This document shows positions 38,346 to 47,046 of a stretch of DNA of 64,000 nt, in pieces. Origin of the DNA: Marinomonas rhizomae (GTDB taxonomy: Bacteria; Pseudomonadota; Gammaproteobacteria; Pseudomonadales; Marinomonadaceae); NCBI RefSeq assembly GCF_003315485.1, contig NZ_QNSE01000004.1, positions 62,001-126,000 on the forward strand. The letters run 5' to 3'. Position numbers and translations under genes: made by a program. The notes below the pieces were generated by a model. It was not told where the DNA came from. It worked only from the letters and a program-made list of their open reading frames with translations, and made no database searches. How positions within the stretch are numbered: position 1 is the first letter of the stretch; every line of letters starts with the position of its first letter.

Positions 38346-38717
38346 TTAGATTAGCGAATCTTCGTCGTCGCCTTCGGCCATACCTGTATCTGTCATTAAG
38401 CTTTCGTCATGGCTGCTATGTACACCACGTACCCATTTTCTACCAAGTAGCTTTTTCTGTGCCGCTAGAGGTAGTTCAGTAAATTGTATTAGGCGTTTTT
38501 CAGTAAGAAGATCGACTAGGTCTTCCAGAATTCGCATCATTTCACCATCAGAGCTGGCGAGTATATCTTGAGTGCTGGTGCTTGCAGCCGTAAACTTTTT
38601 TTCCAGTATGCTAGCAACTGTCGGGTCATTTGGGGCAACCAGTAGTTTGTACTCATCTGATTGAGATGTTGCCACATCAATAATTACACCCTTTTCATTG
38701 ACTTTTGCGTATAGCAT
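38346..38717 (-). CDS. Small hypothetical protein (gammaproteobacterial 'tryptophan synthase beta-like' type)
   Basis: 123 residues: LYAKVNEKGVIIDVATSQ at the N-terminus, then SSDGEMMRILEDLVDLLTEK and QFTELPLAAQKKLLGRKWVR. The second block is a pattern I associate with a small gammaproteobacterial family often mislabelled tryptophan synthase beta-like. Acidic C-terminal tail. No catalytic motif. It converges on lapD and diverges from lapB, so it splits the Lap module. Confidence 0.65.
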   Translation of the reverse strand: MLYAKVNEKGVIIDVATSQSDEYKLLVAPNDPTVASILEKKFTAASTSTQDILASSDGEMMRILEDLVDLLTEKRLIQFTELPLAAQKKLLGRKWVRGVHSSHDESLMTDTGMAEGDDEDSLI

Positions 38718-38861
38718 ATTGATTTCCTTCTGTGTTTCAATTTGTACTAAGGTGGTAAGTTCACTTCACATCTTACTTAATAAACACTATTCTAGACTAT
38801 AATTAGTAGCTTATCTGTTTATAAAAAAACAGGTTTCCGTTGTTTTAGGAGAATATAGAGT

Positions 38862-41150
38862 ATGTCTGACTCTGGTCGTTCAGAACAGAACTCTTCGTCA
38901 CCTTTAGAAAATGATTCGTATAAAGAGAATGAAACCACTAATGAATCAGACGAAGAGAAGGCGGATACAGGAGTTGAAGAAAGCTCTAAAGAGAATGCAG
39001 AGCAGTGGAATACACAAGGCGCTTCATTAGAATATCCGAACCCTCTGTTAGATTGCTTAGTATTGTTAAGCAAATATTTTCATAATCCTTATACCTCTGA
39101 TGGTATTGCTGCAGGCTTACCAATTACAGACAATGCCATGACGCCAGAGCTTTTTCAGCGAGCGGCTAAGCGTATTGGTATTAGCACGCGCTTTGTTAAA
39201 CGATCTCTGTTAAAAATTCCTGACATGGTGATGCCTGCAGTGTTGCTGTTAAAAGATCAGCAAGCCTGCATTCTGCTGGAGTTGGATAAAAAACAAGGTA
39301 CCGCCAAAATACTTCGTCCGGAATCGGGCGAAGGCGAAATTATACTGTCTATCGAAACACTTTCAGAGTCTTGTACTGGCTATTGTTTCTTTGTTCGACC
39401 CTTGTATCAATTTGATAAACGCTCTGAGAAAAGTGAGGAAAAAGGCGCCAAAAAAGGGCATTGGTTTTGGGGGACTATTGCGGGTTCTTGGCGAATTTAT
39501 CGAGACGTTTTTATTGCCTCTTTATTGATTAATATTTTCGCAGTTGCGAGCCCTCTCTTTGTTATGAATGTGTATGACCGAGTAGTGCCGAATAATGCAT
39601 TCGATACGCTGTGGGTGTTGGCTATCGGTGCTGCTGTTGTATATTTATTCGATTTTCTATTGCGTACTTTAAGAGCTTATTTCATTGATATTGCTGGTAA
39701 AAAGTCTGATATTTTGATATCTGCGGCGATTTTTTCCAGAGTAAATAATATCACTATGGCATCGAGACCCAAGTCCGTCGGTGCTTTTGCTAAAAATCTT
39801 CAAGAATTTGAAAGCATTAGAGACTTCATTACGTCGGCGTCTATCACCACCTTGGTCGATATTCCTTTTATGTTTTTGATTATTGGCGTGATTTGGCTGA
39901 TTGGTGGTCCCGTTGGTTATATCCCTATTGTGACAATAGCGTTAATTATTTTATATAGCATTATTATACAAATACCATTACGTCGCTCAATTGAAGAAAG
40001 TCAAAAAACGGCATCACAAAAAAATGCTGTGTTGATTGAAAGTTTGTATAACGCAGAAAGTGTTAAGCTCAATAATGCCGAAGGTGTAATACAAAAACAG
40101 TGGGAAAATGCTGTCGGTAATATTGCTGATTGGGGGGTGAAAACGCGTCAATTATCACAATCGTCATCCTCTTTTGCTATGGTTGCTCAGCAGTTAACAA
40201 CAGTGATTATTGTTATTGTCGGCGTTTATCAAATATCGGAAGGCAATATGAGTATGGGGGCTTTGGTAGCGTCTGTTATGTTGACTGGAAGGGCGCTTGG
40301 ACCTATGGGACAAGTGGCTAGCCTTGCGACACGTTATAACCAAGCTAAATCTGCTTTTTCTTCATTAAACGAAATTATGTCCTCTCCTGTTGAAAACCCT
40401 GATGATGTCAAATTTACTCATCGTCCAAAGTTCAAAGGTGAATTTCAGTTTGAGGCAGTTAACTTCACATACCCTGATCAAGAGCAAGCCGCCATCAGTG
40501 CTATTAATATTAATATTAAGCAAGGTGAAAAGGTGGCCATTATTGGTCGGATCGGCTCTGGTAAGTCGACGATTGGTAAGTTGATGACTGGGCTTTATAC
40601 GCCTGAGAGTGGTGCAATAAGAATTGATGGTGTGGATTTACGCCAAGTTAACCCAACAGATCTGCGTCGAAATATTGGTGCTGTTTCGCAAGATGTGAAT
40701 TTATTCTACGGTTCTATTAAAGATAATATTGTAATGGGTGTTCCCTATATGGAAGACGATGCAATCATTCGGGCAGCAGATTTATCTGGTGTATCTGAAT
40801 TTGCTAATCGTAAGCCAAGCGGTCTAGATAGTATTGTTGGTGAACGCGGCGCCTTGTTATCAGGGGGGCAGCGCCAAAGTATTGCTATTGCAAGGGCGCT
40901 GCTTTTTGATCCGCCAATTTTGATTTTGGATGAACCAACGGCCTCGATGGATAATACGACCGAGGCGCGTATGAAGCGTCGCTTAGTCGATGGGGTAAAA
41001 GATAAAACGCTTATTCTAATTACACATAAGGCCTCTATGCTAGATATGGTTGATCGAATTATCGTGATGGATAATGGTCGCTTGATTGCTGATGGTCCAA
41101 AAGCGCAAGTGCATGAAGCGCTTCGTCAAGGCAAGTTGAAGGTCAGTTAA
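38862..41150 (+). CDS. lapB: Type I secretion ABC transporter LapB
   Basis: 762 residues. An unusual Asp/Glu/Ser-rich N-terminal extension of about 45 residues is followed by a C39-like domain (about 55-180, starting NPLLDCLVLLSKYF; the C39 catalytic His/Asp pattern is not seen), six membrane helices (about 205-480) and an ATPase domain. The latter has Walker A GRIGSGKST, signature LSGGQRQS and Walker B ILILDEPTASMD. LapB-type exporters keep the leader because C39 is degenerate; they export giant RTX adhesins. lapC follows after 2 bases. Confidence 0.93.
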   Translation: MSDSGRSEQNSSSPLENDSYKENETTNESDEEKADTGVEESSKENAEQWNTQGASLEYPNPLLDCLVLLSKYFHNPYTSDGIAAGLPITDNAMTPELFQRAAKRIGISTRFVKRSLLKIPDMVMPAVLLLKDQQACILLELDKKQGTAKILRPESGEGEIILSIETLSESCTGYCFFVRPLYQFDKRSEKSEEKGAKKGHWFWGTIAGSWRIYRDVFIASLLINIFAVASPLFVMNVYDRVVPNNAFDTLWVLAIGAAVVYLFDFLLRTLRAYFIDIAGKKSDILISAAIFSRVNNITMASRPKSVGAFAKNLQEFESIRDFITSASITTLVDIPFMFLIIGVIWLIGGPVGYIPIVTIALIILYSIIIQIPLRRSIEESQKTASQKNAVLIESLYNAESVKLNNAEGVIQKQWENAVGNIADWGVKTRQLSQSSSSFAMVAQQLTTVIIVIVGVYQISEGNMSMGALVASVMLTGRALGPMGQVASLATRYNQAKSAFSSLNEIMSSPVENPDDVKFTHRPKFKGEFQFEAVNFTYPDQEQAAISAININIKQGEKVAIIGRIGSGKSTIGKLMTGLYTPESGAIRIDGVDLRQVNPTDLRRNIGAVSQDVNLFYGSIKDNIVMGVPYMEDDAIIRAADLSGVSEFANRKPSGLDSIVGERGALLSGGQRQSIAIARALLFDPPILILDEPTASMDNTTEARMKRRLVDGVKDKTLILITHKASMLDMVDRIIVMDNGRLIADGPKAQVHEALRQGKLKVS

Positions 41151-41152
41151 TA

Positions 41153-42484
41153 ATGAGTAATAAAAATTCGATTTCACAAGATGATTTAGAGTATCTAACA
41201 GACCGAAATGCGGCCTTGATGTTGAAAACCCCACGTGGCGGTAGAATTATCCTTTGGGTTATTTTCATTTTTGTAGCTGTAGCATTGGTATGGGCTAATT
41301 ATACGGCTTTAGATGAGGTTACGGTGGGAGAAGGGAAAGTTATTCCCTCTAGCCAAGTCCAGCAAATTCAAAACCTTGAAGGTGGTATCCTAAAAGAAAT
41401 TAATGCCAAAGTTGGTCAAGTGGTTGATAGTGGACAAGTGTTGATGACGATCGAAAATACGGAAGCATTATCATCATTACGTGAGCAGCAAGCTGAATCT
41501 GTCAATTTAAGAGTCCGTGCAACCCGCTTGCAGGCCGAAGCTTATGGAGTCCAACCAGAGTTCGACCCTGAAACGGTTAAGGAATACCCTGAAGTAGTGA
41601 ATCGTGAGTTAGACTTGTATAAAAATCGTTTGGACTCCCTAAGAACCAATCAAGTTAGCTTTCAGCAGCAAATTGAACAAAAGAAGCAAGAAGTCGTTGA
41701 GTTACAGGCAAAACTAAAAAATCTAAAGCAGAGTTATGCTTTTTCGAAAGAAGAATTAACCTTAACCCGGCCAGCGTTTGAGCAAGGCGCCGTTTCTAGG
41801 GTTGAATTGTTGCAATTAGAGCGCCAAGTTAATCAGTTGCAAGGAGACCTAGAGGCTACCCAGTTAGCAATCCCTCGTGCTCGGTCAGCATTAAAAGAAG
41901 CGCAAAGTAAGTTTGACGAAGCGGAAGCGAAATTTCGAGCAGATGCTCAAGAAGACCTTACGGGGGTGAGAAGTAAGCTTGATCAACTTCGTGAAAGCAA
42001 TGTTTCATTGGAAGATAAAGTATCGAGAACGCAGGTGCGCTCTCCTGTGAAAGGTATTGTAAAGCAGATTCAGATTAATACGGTTGGTGGTGTTATTAAG
42101 CCAGGCATGAATTTACTGGAAATCGTTCCGATTGAGGACTCGCTACTTATTGAAGCAAAAGTTCGCCCTGAAAATATCGGTTTTATTAAGCCGGATTTGA
42201 GCGCAGTGGTAAAACTTTCAGCTTATGATTTTGCCATCTTTGGCGGTTTACATGGTGTTGTTGAAAACATTAGTGCGGATACTATTCTTGATGAAGAAGG
42301 TAACAGCTTTTATTTGGTTAGAGTGAGAACAGATAAGAACTATTTAGGGACGAAAGAAGCGCCATTACCGATAATTCCTGGGATGCAGGCTACAGTAGAC
42401 ATCATTACAGGTAAGAAAACACTATTAGATTACCTACTAAAACCTATTTTAAAAGCAAAACAAAATGCGCTTCGTGAGCGATGA
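41153..42484 (+). CDS. lapC: Type I secretion membrane fusion protein LapC (HlyD family)
   Basis: 443 residues. One N-terminal membrane anchor (about 30-50) is followed by a lipoyl/barrel-sandwich half (QIQNLEGGILKEINAKVGQV), a long alpha-helical hairpin (about 130-280) and the second lipoyl half and beta-barrel (TQVRSPVKGIVKQIQ, IIPGMQATVDI). It bridges LapB to an outer-membrane TolC-like channel (LapE), which is not encoded here. Spacing to lapB indicates translational coupling. Confidence 0.93.
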   Translation: MSNKNSISQDDLEYLTDRNAALMLKTPRGGRIILWVIFIFVAVALVWANYTALDEVTVGEGKVIPSSQVQQIQNLEGGILKEINAKVGQVVDSGQVLMTIENTEALSSLREQQAESVNLRVRATRLQAEAYGVQPEFDPETVKEYPEVVNRELDLYKNRLDSLRTNQVSFQQQIEQKKQEVVELQAKLKNLKQSYAFSKEELTLTRPAFEQGAVSRVELLQLERQVNQLQGDLEATQLAIPRARSALKEAQSKFDEAEAKFRADAQEDLTGVRSKLDQLRESNVSLEDKVSRTQVRSPVKGIVKQIQINTVGGVIKPGMNLLEIVPIEDSLLIEAKVRPENIGFIKPDLSAVVKLSAYDFAIFGGLHGVVENISADTILDEEGNSFYLVRVRTDKNYLGTKEAPLPIIPGMQATVDIITGKKTLLDYLLKPILKAKQNALRER

Positions 42485-42588
42485 TTACAAAAAACTTTCC
42501 GAGCGCGGTACTTAGTTACAAATGTTAACAACTCGTTATCCTTTGCTGGTTAGAATGGTTTATCGCACTTTATAGGATGAGGCTTATT

Positions 42589-43209
42589 TTGAAAATTTTG
42601 TGTTGGAATACAGACGACGCCGTATGGAAGCATTGGAATCAAATAGTCGGTGCAAGTACTTCATTAGTTCGAGTTCAAACATTGGAAGATGTCTATCATG
42701 CACTCGAGACTGACGCATCCAACTACCAGTATTGCTTTATTTATTTAGAAGATACGTCTTTACCTAAACAAGTTGAGGAAGTGGTTGCGCTTTACTCAGC
42801 CTTTCCAAATCAAAAGGTGATCGTATTCCCTAATCAGTTAAGTCAAGCTGGTGCTTTAAGGCTTTTTTCAGTCGGCATTAGTGGGCAATGTGCTCCTTAT
42901 ATAGGCAAAGAGCAGCTTTCTCTAGTGCTGTCGGTTGTTGGCTCAGGAGAAATCTGGGGTGGTAAAGCTTTTATTCAGCAGCTTATTATGCAGTCAACTG
43001 CGCCGGCAGAAAATCACCATGTTGAGCTTGATGACCTATCTGAGCGAGAGTTGGATGTTGCTCAGCATGTTGCAAAAGGCTTATCTAATAAGCAAATTGC
43101 GCTTGAAATGGATATTACAGAGCGTACCGTGAAGGCTCATTTAACATCTGTTTTTAAGAAAACTAATACCAAAGATCGTTTGGCTTTAGCACTACTTGCT
43201 CAAGCGTGA
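42589..43209 (+). CDS. LuxR-family transcriptional regulator
   Basis: 206 residues. The N-terminal part (about 1-125) resembles a divergent receiver with an acidic pair (NTDD) and a possible phospho-acceptor Asp in EDTSLP. The C-terminal LuxR HTH (about 145-206) reads LSERELDVAQHVAKGLSNKQIA then TERTVKAHLTSVFKKTNTKDR. I chose the TTG at 42589 because GGATGAGG ends six bases before it; the ATG at 42577 lies inside that SD. It follows lapC by about 100 bases and may control the adhesin system; this is inference. Confidence 0.85.
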   Translation: MKILCWNTDDAVWKHWNQIVGASTSLVRVQTLEDVYHALETDASNYQYCFIYLEDTSLPKQVEEVVALYSAFPNQKVIVFPNQLSQAGALRLFSVGISGQCAPYIGKEQLSLVLSVVGSGEIWGGKAFIQQLIMQSTAPAENHHVELDDLSERELDVAQHVAKGLSNKQIALEMDITERTVKAHLTSVFKKTNTKDRLALALLAQA

Positions 43210-43248
43210 TACGTCCTGCATCAATTTGACACTTTACGCAGGCTAGTT

Positions 43249-43265
43249 TGCACTCTTTCAGTCCA
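43249..43265 (+). promoter_or_regulatory. Possible NtrC site upstream of nasT
   Basis: TGCACTCTTTCAGTCCA matches 9 of 12 defined positions of the NtrC consensus TGCACC-N5-GGTGCA. It is about 100 bases upstream of the sigma-54 -24 box, a usual enhancer distance. Weak on its own. Confidence 0.3.
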
Positions 43266-43305
43266 TTCTTGTTGTTGTAGTGATATGTAATGTAATATTA
43301 TTTTT

Positions 43306-43332
43306 AAAAAGGCTCTATTTTGAGCCTTTTTT
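43306..43332 (+). terminator. Terminator after the luxR-type gene
   Basis: GGCTC (43311-43315) pairs with GAGCC (43322-43326), extended by AAAAA on the left and T6 on the right. It lies upstream of the sigma-54 promoter of nasT, so it ends the lap/luxR unit. Confidence 0.85.
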
Positions 43333-43365
43333 GCGTTTAATCTCTGGAAATATAGTGTGTCTAAA

Positions 43366-43381
43366 TGGCGCATATCTTGCA
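43366..43381 (+). promoter_or_regulatory. Sigma-54 promoter of nasTS
   Basis: TGGCGCATATCTTGCA fits the sigma-54 consensus TGGCACG-N4-TTGCW: GG at -24 and GC at -12 separated by exactly 10 bases, with TTGCA perfect. It is 42 bases upstream of the nasT ATG. Confidence 0.7.
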
Positions 43382-43423
43382 TTTTATGTAGGTGTTACTC
43401 CATATTTCTTAAGAGAATGCACC

Positions 43424-44029
43424 ATGTCTGCGCCCCCTGAAAAAGAATTAACCGTGATGCTTGTTGACAATGAGCCAGCACGAGCAGCCATTGTAGAGCA
43501 GGCCATGATTGATAGTGGCTATCGTGTGGTGAGACGATTGGAAAATGCCAAGAATCTAACCGAAGCCGTAACAGAATGTCAGCCAGACATGGTTATTATT
43601 GATATTGAATCCCCCGATCGAGATATGTTGGAAAATATGTCTCGACTTACCAAAGATAATCCTCGTCCGATTGTTATGTTTGCCGAAGAAGATGACTCTC
43701 GGCATGTAGAAGCTGCCATTCGAGCGGGCGTCAGTGCCTATGTGGTTGATGGTATTAATAGTGGTAGCGTTAAAGCATTACTGCAAGTGGCCATTGCACG
43801 GTTTCGAGAGTTTCAGGCATTAAGATCGGAATTAGAGTCTGTAAAAAGTCAACTCGAAGATCGTAAGCTCATTGATAAAGCAAAGGGTCTGATAATGAAA
43901 CATCAACAATGTGATGAGCCTGCCGCTTATAAAGCACTGCGAAAACTAGCGATGGATCGTAGTCAGAGAATGACAGACGTAGCTCGTAATATTATTTCTG
44001 TGATGGAATTGATGGGAGGCTCAAAATGA
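43424..44029 (+). CDS. nasT: Nitrate-responsive antiterminator NasT (receiver + ANTAR)
   Basis: 201 residues. The receiver domain (about 10-125) holds LTVMLVDNEPARAAIVEQ and a phospho-acceptor-like Asp in VIIDIESPD. The ANTAR RNA-binding domain (about 140-195) holds LIDKAKGLIMKHQQCDEPAAY and KLAMDRSQRMTDVA. NasT binds leader RNA and prevents termination; without nitrate NasS sequesters it. The ATG at 43424 has AAGAGAA upstream. It overlaps nasS by four bases, as expected for a tightly coupled pair. Confidence 0.94.
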   Translation: MSAPPEKELTVMLVDNEPARAAIVEQAMIDSGYRVVRRLENAKNLTEAVTECQPDMVIIDIESPDRDMLENMSRLTKDNPRPIVMFAEEDDSRHVEAAIRAGVSAYVVDGINSGSVKALLQVAIARFREFQALRSELESVKSQLEDRKLIDKAKGLIMKHQQCDEPAAYKALRKLAMDRSQRMTDVARNIISVMELMGGSK

Positions 44030-45219
44030 ACCAGATGCAGGCAAATAATATTATTCAAAATAGTGAGCCGGTGCGTATTGGCTTTATTCCATTGATCGAT
44101 TGCGCTCCTTTTGTTATTGCCCAAGAAAAAGGCTTTTTCCTTCGAGAAGGTGTGGATGTGGTGTTATCTAAAGAAGCATCTTGGGCAAGTGTTCGAGACA
44201 AGGTGGCTTTCAATTTGCTTGATGGCGCACACATGCTGGCGTCTATGCCGATTGCGGCCAGCTTAGGAATCGGCACCATTAAGACGGCCATGCAGACTAG
44301 TTTTACCGTTAGTCATAACGGTAACGGGATTACTATTGGTAATGCTTTGTACGAAGAGTTGCAGCATTATGCTGATTCCTCGGTTGATATTCGAACTGGT
44401 GCAGCATTGAAAAAATTGCTCGATCGACGTAGCGATAATGCTGGTCCACTGCGTTTTGCAATGGTTTATCCTTACTCGTCCCATAACTATCAGTTAAGAG
44501 ATTGGCTGAGCCGCGCTGGAATTGATTCTGACAAAGATGTTCGGATAGTCGTCGTTCCACCAGTGAAAATGCTGGATAATTTAAGGCAAGGCGATATTGA
44601 TGGTTATTGCGTGGGTGAACCATGGAATAGCCTTGCTGTGGAGCAAGGTATTGGCCACATGCTAGTGACGGGGTATGAAATTTGGGGCAGCACACCAGAA
44701 AAAGTCTTTGGAGTGAATTCTGTTTGGGCTGAACAGAATCAAAGGGTGTATTTATCCATTATCCGTGCTTTGGAAAAAGCCTGTCTGTGGGTAGATGAAC
44801 CAAGTAACCAAACTGAATTGCTGAGTATTTTAAGTCATCCTGATTACTTGAATTGCACCTTAGAGCAGTTGGTTTATGGTTTTAGTGCCATTAAACCAAA
44901 GGGGCAATTCGATTGGCCTATGGAAGCTTATCAGCGCTTTTCTGGTAGTGAGATTAATAAACCTTTGCCCAGTTATGCTTTGTGGATTATGGCGCAAATG
45001 CACCGTTGGCATCAATTGGGGGATATTCATTCGCTTAATGACGTGGCGGAGCAGGTTTACCGCCAAGACCTTTATTATAAAGCATTAGGTTTGTCTGAAG
45101 ATAAGGGTGTTCCGGATTGGTATTTGTCTGTTGAGGATGAGTCGACTTGGTTAGACTCCGTTGCTACAGGAAAAATACGATTGCACCCAGATGGTATTTT
45201 AAATGGTTTTGATAAGTAG
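44026..45219 (+). CDS. nasS: Nitrate sensor NasS (NrtA-like)
   Basis: 397 residues, no signal peptide. It is homologous to NrtA at 45.6 kb (shared [60 protein letters not shown] and GSTPEKVFGVN), but cytoplasmic and shorter. In Azotobacter, Pseudomonas and Paracoccus, NasS binds NasT and releases it on binding nitrate. The four-base overlap with nasT keeps the stoichiometry fixed. Confidence 0.93.
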   Translation: MNQMQANNIIQNSEPVRIGFIPLIDCAPFVIAQEKGFFLREGVDVVLSKEASWASVRDKVAFNLLDGAHMLASMPIAASLGIGTIKTAMQTSFTVSHNGNGITIGNALYEELQHYADSSVDIRTGAALKKLLDRRSDNAGPLRFAMVYPYSSHNYQLRDWLSRAGIDSDKDVRIVVVPPVKMLDNLRQGDIDGYCVGEPWNSLAVEQGIGHMLVTGYEIWGSTPEKVFGVNSVWAEQNQRVYLSIIRALEKACLWVDEPSNQTELLSILSHPDYLNCTLEQLVYGFSAIKPKGQFDWPMEAYQRFSGSEINKPLPSYALWIMAQMHRWHQLGDIHSLNDVAEQVYRQDLYYKALGLSEDKGVPDWYLSVEDESTWLDSVATGKIRLHPDGILNGFDK

Positions 45220-45359
45220 TTTTATGAAGTGTTTGAGTGTCTTTTTTTAGTGCGCTCTGCATGCTAATTGGGCGCAGGAATTAGTTTTATACGTATATTG
45301 AGATGCATTAGATGAAGATGCTTTATTAAAGTCTATGAAAATCAACCGTTTGTTTTTTT

Positions 45360-45375
45360 TGGCACGTTGTGTGCT
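45360..45375 (+). promoter_or_regulatory. Sigma-54 promoter of the nrt-nir operon
   Basis: TGGCACGTTGTGTGCT has a perfect TGGCACG and GTGCT (one mismatch to TTGCW). GG and GC are 10 bases apart. Transcription would start near 45386, giving a leader of about 190 bases ahead of nrtA. I see no convincing NtrC pair at the usual upstream distance. Confidence 0.75.
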
Positions 45376-45423
45376 TTATTAATCATATAGAAACATAGAG
45401 TTTTAAAAAAAATTTGGTGAAAT

Positions 45424-45475
45424 TAGCAATGATAGTTAATGATCACCCACATTATTGATAGCCCAATGTAGGGCT
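45424..45475 (+). promoter_or_regulatory. Probable ANTAR (NasT) target RNA in the nrtA leader
   Basis: AGCCC-AATGTA-GGGCT (45460-45475) is a 5-bp stem with a hexanucleotide loop having A at position 1 and G at position 4, the known ANTAR recognition rule. A weaker upstream stem pairs CAATGAT (45427-45433) with ATTATTG (45451-45457), but it does not show a clear second hexaloop. It lies between the sigma-54 start and the leader terminator. Confidence 0.6.
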
Positions 45476-45487
45476 TTCTTGAATGGC

Positions 45488-45536
45488 AAAGGCGCCTGCG
45501 AACACATTTTTTTGTGATTCGCATGCGCCTTTTTTT
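45488..45536 (+). terminator. Leader terminator (attenuator) ahead of nrtA
   Basis: A long stem starts AAAGGCGC and TGCGAA, and ends TTCGCA and GCGCCTTT, with CACA/TGTG continuing the pairing, a T6 loop, one mismatch and one bulge. It is followed by T7 and lies 38 bases before the nrtA ATG, inside the expected transcript. Default termination relieved by NasT is the expected mode. Confidence 0.85.
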
Positions 45537-45573
45537 GTTTTTGTATTTTTTTATCCTTAAGCGGAGCGTGACT

Positions 45574-46983
45574 ATGAACCTAAGATTTTTGAAATCGGTA
45601 ATTCCTTTGCCGACATTCGTCAATGCCACTCAAAAAGTTAGTCTTTCTATATTGTTGAGCTCTGCATTTTTGTCTGGAGCGGCTCATGCAGAGCTAGGCT
45701 ACGCTGAAAAGGAAGAGCTTAAATTTGGTTTTATCAAACTAACCGATATGGCGCCATTAGCCATTGCGTATGAGAGAGGCTATTTCGAAGACGAAGGTTT
45801 GTACGTCACCTTAGAGGCGCAAGCAAACTGGAAGGTTTTATTGGATCGAGTTATTGATGGTCAGTTAGATGGTGCTCATATGCTAGCAGGTCAGCCACTT
45901 GGTGCCACCATTGGGTATGGTACAAAAGCCCACATTGTGACGGCTTTTAGTATGGATTTGAATGGTAACGGCATTACGGTCTCAAACGATGTTTGGGATG
46001 AAATGAAGAAAAACATTCCAAATGACTCAGACGGCAAGCCTGTTCACCCAATCAGTGCCAGTGCATTGAAACCTGTGATCGATGGTTATAAAGCGCAAGG
46101 TAAACCTTTCAAAATGGGTATGGTATTTCCTGTTTCGACTCATAACTACGAGCTGCGCTATTGGCTTGCTGCTGGTGGCATTCATCCGGGTTATTACGCG
46201 CCAGCGCGAGGCGATACCAGCGGTCAAATTAACGCCGACGCTTTGTTATCTGTCACTCCGCCTCCTCAAATGCCAGCGACAATGGAAGCTGGAACGATTT
46301 CAGGGTATTGCGTTGGTGAACCTTGGAACCAGCAAGCCGTGTTTAAAGGTATTGGTGTGCCAGTCATTACGGATTATGAAATCTGGAAAAACAACCCAGA
46401 GAAAGTATTCGGTGTGAGTCGCGACTGGGCAGAAAAATATCCAAACACTCATATTCGTGTTGTAAAAGCCATGATTCGTGCGGCGAAATGGTTAGATGAG
46501 AACAACAATGCTAATCGTCCTGAAGCCGTAGAAATACTTTCTCGAAGCCAATATGTTGGTGCTGATTACGATGTAATTGCCAACAGTATGACTGGGACAT
46601 TTGAATATGAAAAAGGCGACAAGCGCGAGATTCCTGATTTCAACGTTTTCTTCCGTCATCATGCGACTTACCCCTATTACAGCGATGCGATTTGGTACCT
46701 GACGCAAATGCGTCGTTGGGGGCAAATTGCAGAACCGAAATCCGATGAATGGTTTATGAAAATAGCGAAGGATGTCTATCGCCCTGACATTTATGCACAA
46801 GCCGCAAAAGCCTTGATCGAAGAGGGGGTGATGACCGCGAATGAGTTTCCTGATTTCGATAAAGAAGAGGGTTTTAAACCACCACAAAGTGACTTTATTG
46901 ATGGCGTGACTTATGACGGAAAACACCCAAATGATTACTTGAAAAGCTTCAAGATCGGTTTGAAAGGCGATGACCAAATTTAA
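45574..46983 (+). CDS. nrtA: Nitrate ABC transporter substrate-binding protein NrtA
   Basis: 469 residues. A signal peptide ends at GAAHA (about residue 39). The mature NrtA/CmpA fold shows [59 protein letters not shown] and [14 protein letters not shown]. It captures nitrate (and possibly nitrite) in the periplasm. The ATG at 45574 has AAGCGGAG upstream; the frame is open back into the terminator, but those codons cannot be the start. A hairpin and nrtB follow. Confidence 0.95.
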   Translation: MNLRFLKSVIPLPTFVNATQKVSLSILLSSAFLSGAAHAELGYAEKEELKFGFIKLTDMAPLAIAYERGYFEDEGLYVTLEAQANWKVLLDRVIDGQLDGAHMLAGQPLGATIGYGTKAHIVTAFSMDLNGNGITVSNDVWDEMKKNIPNDSDGKPVHPISASALKPVIDGYKAQGKPFKMGMVFPVSTHNYELRYWLAAGGIHPGYYAPARGDTSGQINADALLSVTPPPQMPATMEAGTISGYCVGEPWNQQAVFKGIGVPVITDYEIWKNNPEKVFGVSRDWAEKYPNTHIRVVKAMIRAAKWLDENNNANRPEAVEILSRSQYVGADYDVIANSMTGTFEYEKGDKREIPDFNVFFRHHATYPYYSDAIWYLTQMRRWGQIAEPKSDEWFMKIAKDVYRPDIYAQAAKALIEEGVMTANEFPDFDKEEGFKPPQSDFIDGVTYDGKHPNDYLKSFKIGLKGDDQI

Positions 46984-46995
46984 ACCAAATAGGAT

Positions 46996-47021
46996 AAAGC
47001 GGCCATAGTCGTGGTCGCTTT
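46996..47021 (+). terminator. Intercistronic hairpin between nrtA and nrtB
   Basis: AAAGCGGCCA, loop TAGTCG, TGGTCGCTTT form a 10-bp stem with one G-T pair and no T run. Such hairpins stabilise the message for binding proteins, which are needed in excess over the permease. A leaky terminator is the alternative. Confidence 0.55.
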
Positions 47022-47046
47022 ACGGGTTAAATAAAGTGAGAAATAG

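Noticed and set aside
43280-43423. Upstream extension of nasT by 48 codons
   Set aside because: It crosses a terminator and the sigma-54 promoter. The ATG at 43424 gives the normal NasT length.
45251-45276. TGCGC and GCGCA arms as an NtrC site for nrtA
   Set aside because: Spacing and bases fit the NtrC consensus poorly; not enough to call.
45514-45573. Upstream extension of nrtA by 20 codons
   Set aside because: The codons lie in the terminator stem and T run. The ATG at 45574 has a ribosome site and a proper signal peptide follows.
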